Assembly (NCBI RefSeq): GCF_001435995.1
Contig: NZ_AYYQ01000027.1
Span: 502 to 38,147 of the forward strand
Reading direction: 5' to 3'
DNA length: 37,646 nt
Origin: Apilactobacillus ozensis DSM 23829 = JCM 17196
GTDB lineage: Bacteria > Bacillota > Bacilli > Lactobacillales > Lactobacillaceae
Below the pieces are notes generated by a model. That model had not been told where the DNA came from and searched no databases. It saw nothing but the letters and a program-made list of their open reading frames with translations. Each line of letters starts with the position of its first letter. Position 1 is the first letter of the stretch. The translations under genes were made by a program, and so were the position numbers. This document shows, piece after piece, positions 33,207 to 37,646 of this stretch.

Positions 33207-34586
33207 ATGAAAGAAAAGATAGCAATTTTACATACCAATGATTTACATTCCCATTTTGAAAATTGGCCTAAAATAAAAAGATTTATTATTAATGAACGTA
33301 AAAAATTAGAGAATAAAGGATATAAAGTACTAACGGTTGATTTGGGTGATGCAATGGATAGAGCACATCCTTTAACTGAAGCCACTGATGGTAAGGCTAA
33401 TGTGAATTTAATGAATGAACTAAATTATGATGCTGTAACTATTGGAAATAATGAGGGGCTTACAAACACGAAACAACAACTTAACCATATGTATGATGAA
33501 GCAAATTTTGACATTGTTTTAGATAATATTTTAGATGCTAGTAATAATCAAAAGCCAAGCTGGTCAATACCACAAAAGACGATTCAAACAGACTTGGGTA
33601 CCAGAATTATCTTAACAGGGATGACAGCACCATACACTTCTACTTATACTTTACAGGGTTGGCAACCAATTGATGACCAGCATCAAATCCCAATATTTTT
33701 AAAAAAGTATCATGGTCAATATGATGTTTTAGTATTGTTGTCTCATTTAGGAGTTAAACAAGATCGTACGATTGCTCAAAAGTATCCAGAATTTGATGTT
33801 ATAATTGGTAGTCATACGCATCATTTATTTGTTAAAGGTGAGCTAGATAATAATGTTTTATTAGCTGCTGCGGGCAAATATGGTCATTACATTGGTGAAA
33901 TTACTTTGGAATTAAATAATCATCATGTAATTTCTAAAAAAGCTAGGACTATTAAAACCGATACGCTACCACAGGAAACTGATGATACTAAGTTTATTGA
34001 TAATTTAAAAGCTGAGGGTGAAAAAGTTTTAGCTAGTCATAAAGTTGCTAAACTACCATTTGAATTAGATAGTGATTTAATCCATCCATCGCTTATGATT
34101 AAAGAAGCTTTGAATGCAATGAAAGCAAAAGCTGGAACTGATGCGGCAGTTATTAATTCAGGACTATTTTTAGGAAATTTAAAAGTGGGAATCATTGATA
34201 AAAATATGTTACATAAATTACTACCACATTCTATGCATGTCATGCGGACAGAACTACTAGGTATTGATTTATGGCGTATGATTAATGAAATGGAAAAAAA
34301 TCGTAACTTTTTGGTACCATATGAACAAAAAGGAATGGGATTTCGTGGGAAATATTTTGGCAATTTAAATTATTCAGGAATTCGTTATGATTCAAAGGAT
34401 AGTTCTGTTTATTATAACAATGAAATAGTGGTTCCTAATAAACGTTACACCATAGCTTTGCTAGACCATTATATATTTATTCCCTTTTTTCCAACTATTT
34501 CAATAATGGGTAACAACAATATGCTTTATGATGAAACTTTACGTGAAGTTTTTGCAGATTACCTATCAAAAAAGTATCCAATTTAA
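33207..34586 (+). CDS. Bifunctional metallophosphatase/5'-nucleotidase family protein (YunD-like)
   Basis: The 459-residue protein has an N-terminal calcineurin-like phosphoesterase domain: HTNDLHSHFENW (about 8-19), LGDAMDRAHP, TIGNNEGLT in place of GNHE, LLSHLG, and the paired histidines in IIGSHTHHLF. A C-terminal 5'-nucleotidase-type domain follows (VINSGLFLGNLKVG, LLPHSMHVMRTELLG). There is no signal peptide, so it probably acts in the cytoplasm on nucleotides, unlike secreted 5'-nucleotidases. Bacillus YunD is the close counterpart and lies in the same region as yutD/yutF there. AAGGAGG precedes the ATG. The family is confident; the substrate is unknown. Confidence 0.9.
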   Translation: MKEKIAILHTNDLHSHFENWPKIKRFIINERKKLENKGYKVLTVDLGDAMDRAHPLTEATDGKANVNLMNELNYDAVTIGNNEGLTNTKQQLNHMYDEANFDIVLDNILDASNNQKPSWSIPQKTIQTDLGTRIILTGMTAPYTSTYTLQGWQPIDDQHQIPIFLKKYHGQYDVLVLLSHLGVKQDRTIAQKYPEFDVIIGSHTHHLFVKGELDNNVLLAAAGKYGHYIGEITLELNNHHVISKKARTIKTDTLPQETDDTKFIDNLKAEGEKVLASHKVAKLPFELDSDLIHPSLMIKEALNAMKAKAGTDAAVINSGLFLGNLKVGIIDKNMLHKLLPHSMHVMRTELLGIDLWRMINEMEKNRNFLVPYEQKGMGFRGKYFGNLNYSGIRYDSKDSSVYYNNEIVVPNKRYTIALLDHYIFIPFFPTISIMGNNNMLYDETLREVFADYLSKKYPI

Positions 34587-34610
34587 TATTTTTAATAGGG
34601 GGTGTTGTGA

Positions 34611-35159
34611 TTGGATAGAAAAAGAATGGATGAACTAGTAGCTGACAGAAAAAGTAGTCGTCGTACTTTAGCTAAGATTGAACAATCAGATAATGAAACT
34701 ATTATGATTAATAATCATACTTACAAAATTATTTGTAATAAGAATGATTCTTTTAATTTAGAAGACTTTAAAGACCGATATAATCCTATTTTTAATAAAT
34801 ATGATTTTATTGTTGGTGATTATGGATATGATAGTCTTAGATTGAAAGGATTTTATTCAGATGGCAAAAAAGTACCCAAGGCTATTCAATACAGCTCAAT
34901 AGATGATTATCTACTAGAATATTGCAATCTTGGGGCTTTGTATTTTGTTTTAAATAATTTAGAAGCTAAGAACCAAGTGACTGAATTTGAAGTTAACAAT
35001 AAACGCCGATCTAATCATAAAAAGCATCGAAATCATAAGTTTGTAGAGAAAAAAATATCATCTAAAAATAGAGTTAATAGAAAATCAAATAAACAAAAGC
35101 TTGTTGCCAAATCTAAAAATAATAAGCATCCTTTTAAAATAATGCAAAACAATAAGTGA
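34611..35159 (+). CDS. YutD family protein with long basic tail
   Basis: The conserved part (about residues 32-120) matches YutD/DUF1027: YKIICNKNDSFNLEDFKDRY, FIVGDYGYDSLRLKGFY and IDDYLLEYCNLGALYFVLNN. The function is unknown. The protein has 182 residues, against about 100 in Bacillus. The extra C-terminal 60 residues are rich in Lys, Arg, Asn, His and Ser and look disordered and nucleic-acid-binding. The start is TTG, 8 bases after AGGGGG. It is 12 bases ahead of the HAD phosphatase, in the conserved yutD-yutF-type order. Confidence 0.85.
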   Translation: MDRKRMDELVADRKSSRRTLAKIEQSDNETIMINNHTYKIICNKNDSFNLEDFKDRYNPIFNKYDFIVGDYGYDSLRLKGFYSDGKKVPKAIQYSSIDDYLLEYCNLGALYFVLNNLEAKNQVTEFEVNNKRRSNHKKHRNHKFVEKKISSKNRVNRKSNKQKLVAKSKNNKHPFKIMQNNK

Positions 35160-35171
35160 GGAGTTTAATAT

Positions 35172-35945
35172 ATGTCAAACTATAAAGGTTATTTTATCGA
35201 CTTAGACGGAACTATTTACGCTGGTAAAAAAAGAATTGCGGCAGCTAAAAGATTTATTGAAAAACTACAGGAAAATAATATTCCATTTCTATTTGTCACT
35301 AATAACACTACTAAAATGCCTAGAGATGTAGTCAATAATTTATCTAATAATCACGATATACATGTTAAAGAGAGCAATGTGTATACAGCTGGTTTATCTA
35401 CAGCTGATTATATGGATAAAATTGCTAGTTTAGATGCTAGAAAAGTTTATGTAATTGGTGAGACAGGATTATGTACGGCGTTAGAAAATAAAAATTTTAC
35501 CATTACGACAAAAAATCCAGATTATGTAGTAGTAGGGCTTGATACTGATGTTACGTATGAGAAATTCTGTATTGCTGTACTAGCAATTCAAAATGGAGCT
35601 ACTTTTATAGGTACTAATCCAGATACTAATATTCCTAATGAAAGAGGGATGCTACCTGGAGCTGGTTCTTTAGTTGATTTAGTTAAATATGCTACGCAGA
35701 CTGAACCCATCATCATTGGTAAACCTAAGAGTATTATTTTAAAAAATGCTTTGGAAATTATTGGCTTGCAAAAAGAAGATGTGGTCATGGTCGGTGATAA
35801 TTACATGACTGACATTTCTGCTGGAATTAATTTTGGAATTGATACATTGTTGGTCTACACTGGTGTTTCTACGCCTGAACAAATAAAAACTAAAAAAGTA
35901 AAACCTACTCATGAAATAAAAAGTTTCGATGAATGGTCGATATAA
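35172..35945 (+). CDS. NagD-like HAD phosphatase (TIGR01457, YutF-like)
   Basis: This HAD-superfamily class II phosphatase has 257 residues. Motif I DLDGTIYAG contains the nucleophile aspartate, motif II is FVTNNTT, the lysine is in IGKPKSIILKNAL and motif IV is VGDNYMTDI. Relatives dephosphorylate small sugar phosphates and nucleotides with broad specificity; the physiological substrate is unknown. TGAGGAG overlaps the yutD stop, so the two are cotranscribed. Confidence 0.92.
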   Translation: MSNYKGYFIDLDGTIYAGKKRIAAAKRFIEKLQENNIPFLFVTNNTTKMPRDVVNNLSNNHDIHVKESNVYTAGLSTADYMDKIASLDARKVYVIGETGLCTALENKNFTITTKNPDYVVVGLDTDVTYEKFCIAVLAIQNGATFIGTNPDTNIPNERGMLPGAGSLVDLVKYATQTEPIIIGKPKSIILKNALEIIGLQKEDVVMVGDNYMTDISAGINFGIDTLLVYTGVSTPEQIKTKKVKPTHEIKSFDEWSI

Positions 35946-35948
35946 TTA

Positions 35949-36584
35949 ATGCTTTACAATCATTTTAAAATGTATAGCTATTTACTAATGCTATTAATTT
36001 TTGTGGCTTCAATTACTACTGCTGTATTTTTAGTTACTAATATGAGCGTTTTGTATGCTATACATCTAAATCTATTTCATCCAGAAATATTTAATAAATA
36101 TTCTAGCTATAAAATTTTTTTAGCTTACGATAGTATTATCAAATACCTGCAATCTCCTTTTATCAATACTATGAATTTGGCTCCATTTCATCTGAGTAAA
36201 TCTGGAATTTTTCATTTTTTAGATGTTAAAAGATTAATATTATTTAATAACTTTTTGATGCTATCGTCTATTTTATTACTATACAAAATGTATACAAAAG
36301 TACTTATTTTGCATAAAAGATGGATATTAATTCAGCCATTAAAATTTTTGAATTTATTTATATATCTATTTGTTGTTTTATGTTTAACTGATTTTCAATC
36401 ATTTTTTATATTTTTTCATAAACTAATTTTTACAAACGATTATTGGATATTTGATTCTAAATTAGATTCTTTGATCAATATTTTGCCGATGGATTTTTTT
36501 ACACAATCTTTTATTTTGATTTTTTTATTCATATTGTTTGTTAATTACTTGTTTATTGCTTATGGAAAAAGAGACATAAAATAA
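35949..36584 (+). CDS. TIGR01906 family integral membrane protein
   Basis: This 211-residue membrane protein has about four membrane segments (approximately 11-33, 97-115, 127-150, 183-204) and an outward loop between the first two. Length, topology and its place directly after a NagD-like gene match TIGR01906 proteins of lactobacilli and streptococci. The function is unknown. It begins 3 bases after the HAD stop without a good ribosome site, so it probably relies on coupled translation. Its stop codon lies within the following terminator hairpin. Confidence 0.78.
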   Translation: MLYNHFKMYSYLLMLLIFVASITTAVFLVTNMSVLYAIHLNLFHPEIFNKYSSYKIFLAYDSIIKYLQSPFINTMNLAPFHLSKSGIFHFLDVKRLILFNNFLMLSSILLLYKMYTKVLILHKRWILIQPLKFLNLFIYLFVVLCLTDFQSFFIFFHKLIFTNDYWIFDSKLDSLINILPMDFFTQSFILIFLFILFVNYLFIAYGKRDIK

Positions 36585-36615
36585 GCCGTACCTTAAACTG
36601 TAAGGTACGGCTTAT
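36581..36615. terminator. Bidirectional terminator between TIGR01906 gene and dedA
   Basis: A perfect 15-base-pair stem, ataagccgtacctta/taaggtacggcttat, has loop aactg. T-rich DNA follows on the right and A-rich DNA lies on the left. It includes the stop codon of the left gene and ends 1 base from that of dedA. Confidence 0.93.
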
Positions 36616-36616
36616 T

Positions 36617-37261
36617 TTATTTATTTTTTAACTTATTTTTAATAACTTCAAATATGATAGGGACTAACGATACGAATAAAATTCCTAACACGACAATCGA
36701 AAAATTATCTTGGACGAATTTTATATTACCAAAGAAGTACCCAGCTCCACAAAATAAGAACACCCATATGAAACATGATGGAACATTGTACTTTGCAAAT
36801 CTTCTATAATTATAATGACTACTTGCAGCTATGAAAGGTACAAAAGTTCTCATTATTGGAACAAATCTAGCGATGAATATAGCAAAATTACCATATCTAT
36901 TAAAGAAGTTTTCAGCTGCCTTTAACTGTTTAGGCTTAATTACTTTATTTAGAATTGAATTCCCAGATTCAATCTTTTTACCTAAAATACTACCAAATTT
37001 GAAGTTTAGTGAATCTCCTCCGATTGAAGCAATTAAAAATATAAGTATAAAGATCCAGATATTTAAGTTGTAATTTGGGTTTGCTGATATAGCTGATGCT
37101 GCAAACAATAATGAGTCACCAGGTAAAAAGGGTAGTATTACTGCTCCTGTTTCTAAGAATATGATGCTGAATAAAATAAAATATGTCCAATCTCCAAAAA
37201 AATTGACGACATTTATAATGTGTTTATCTATGTGAATTACAAAATCTATAAAAAAGCTCAT
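36617..37261 (-). CDS. DedA family membrane protein
   Basis: DedA/VTT proteins are integral membrane proteins needed for envelope homeostasis. Several act as phospholipid or undecaprenyl-phosphate translocases. The 214 residues contain FLETGAVILPFLPGDSLLFAA (about 36-56), GGDSLNFKFGSILGKK, and the signature FFNRYGNFAIFIARFVPIMRTFVPFIAASS with the conserved RFVP and RT. About 4-5 membrane or re-entrant helices are seen. AAAGGTG lies upstream of the ATG on the minus strand. The gene is alone and convergent with the TIGR01906 gene. Confidence 0.92.
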   Translation of the reverse strand: MSFFIDFVIHIDKHIINVVNFFGDWTYFILFSIIFLETGAVILPFLPGDSLLFAASAISANPNYNLNIWIFILIFLIASIGGDSLNFKFGSILGKKIESGNSILNKVIKPKQLKAAENFFNRYGNFAIFIARFVPIMRTFVPFIAASSHYNYRRFAKYNVPSCFIWVFLFCGAGYFFGNIKFVQDNFSIVVLGILFVSLVPIIFEVIKNKLKNK

Positions 37262-37287
37262 GTTTTTACACCTTTCTCTTTTTGTTA

Positions 37288-37296
37288 ATTATATCA
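37288..37296 (-). promoter_or_regulatory. Extended -10 promoter of dedA
   Basis: On the minus strand TGATATAAT lies 27 bases before the dedA start. The -35 region is indistinct. Confidence 0.6.
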
Positions 37297-37427
37297 AAAC
37301 CAATCGTTGTTAATTACAAAAATTGCGTCCATTTTAATTATTTTTAAAATGTATATGCTTAATATTGCTTTAACAATAGGGAATTCAAGCTCTTTTAAAT
37401 AATTTTGAACTTTTTTAATAAAAAAGG

Positions 37428-37456
37428 TTGACGGTGATATGTAATCTTGATACAAT
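37428..37456 (+). promoter_or_regulatory. rRNA operon promoter P1
   Basis: TTGACG, a 17-base spacer and TACAAT preceded by TGA. It is the first of two tandem promoters in the gap between dedA and the right edge. From 37297 to 37427 only AT-rich non-coding DNA, probably including an upstream element, is seen. Confidence 0.82.
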
Positions 37457-37530
37457 AGTTTCTGTTGTTAAGGACGACGAACAAAAAACAAGCAATCAAA
37501 TTTTTAACTAAAAAATAATTGAAAAAGTGC

Positions 37531-37559
37531 TTGACTTAATAAAAACAAGATGTTATTAT
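37531..37559 (+). promoter_or_regulatory. rRNA operon promoter P2
   Basis: TTGACT, a 17-base spacer and TATTAT preceded by TGT, 103 bases downstream of P1. Closely spaced strong promoters of this kind are typical of rrn operons in lactobacilli. Confidence 0.85.
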
Positions 37560-37565
37560 TAAATA

Positions 37566-37646
37566 GTTGTCGTTAAGGAGATAACAAAACAGATTAGATC
37601 TTTGAAAACTGAACAAGATTTTGATAATCAATGATGTGTAAGGAAC
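37566..37646 (+). other. 5' leader of an rRNA operon with boxA-like antitermination site
   Basis: The stretch agatctttgaaaactgaac (37596-37614) matches the boxA-type leader motif (TTCTTTGAAAACTGAAC) that precedes 16S rRNA in low-G+C Gram-positive bacteria. The 16S gene itself does not start within the window. The direction is left to right. Confidence 0.82.

Overview
The window is a chromosomal segment of a low-G+C Firmicute, most likely a member of the Lactobacillaceae. The DNA is visibly AT-rich, and the proteins and gene order (rny-ymdB-mutS-mutL-ruvA-ruvB-yajC; alaS-ireB-ruvX-DUF1292; zapA-cvpA-mutS2-trxA; yebC-comG-ytxK-ackA) are those of lactobacilli and, in blocks, of Bacillus. The genus cannot be fixed from the sequence alone. 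Nearly everything is core housekeeping DNA. The only mobile DNA is the 3' part of an IS3-family element at the left edge.

Layout. 1-663: tail of an IS3 transposase and its right inverted repeat. 721-9962: RNA turnover, mismatch repair and Holliday-junction genes (rny, ymdB, mutS, mutL, ruvA, ruvB, yajC). 9979-12360: nrnA and a CshB-like DEAD-box helicase. 12364-16363: a T-box-controlled alaS followed by ireB, ruvX and a DUF1292 gene. 16392-19984: zapA, cvpA, mutS2 and trxA. 19983-22037: yslB on the minus strand, divergent from racE-rdgB. 22049-24924: a DUF948 gene and a YtxH-like gene, then ccpA with a probable cre site at its start, then an unrecognised membrane protein. 24921-31599: yebC, a complete seven-gene comG operon for the competence pseudopilus, a YtxK-like methyltransferase and ackA. 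31717-36615: a CycA-like permease, a 5'-nucleotidase-family enzyme, yutD, a NagD-like HAD phosphatase and a TIGR01906 membrane protein. 36617-37296: dedA on the minus strand. 37428-37646: two strong tandem promoters and a boxA-like leader, which indicate that an rRNA operon begins just past the right edge.

Most transcription units have recognisable sigma-A promoters, often with an extended -10 TGn, and U-tailed hairpin terminators. These are listed where the spacing is convincing.

Nothing here looks like a defence island, biosynthetic cluster or other wholly new system. The most unusual observation is that RNase Y keeps its membrane anchor, coiled coil and KH domain but has lost several metal-ligand residues of its HD nuclease domain (HD to HE, HH to EN, and a later D to N). 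This suggests a catalytically dead or altered RNase Y. The second theme is missing ordinary start codons in the comG-ytxK region: comGA appears to begin at ATT and ytxK at CTG, each behind a good ribosome-binding site, and comGE has no ordinary start close to its prepilin motif.
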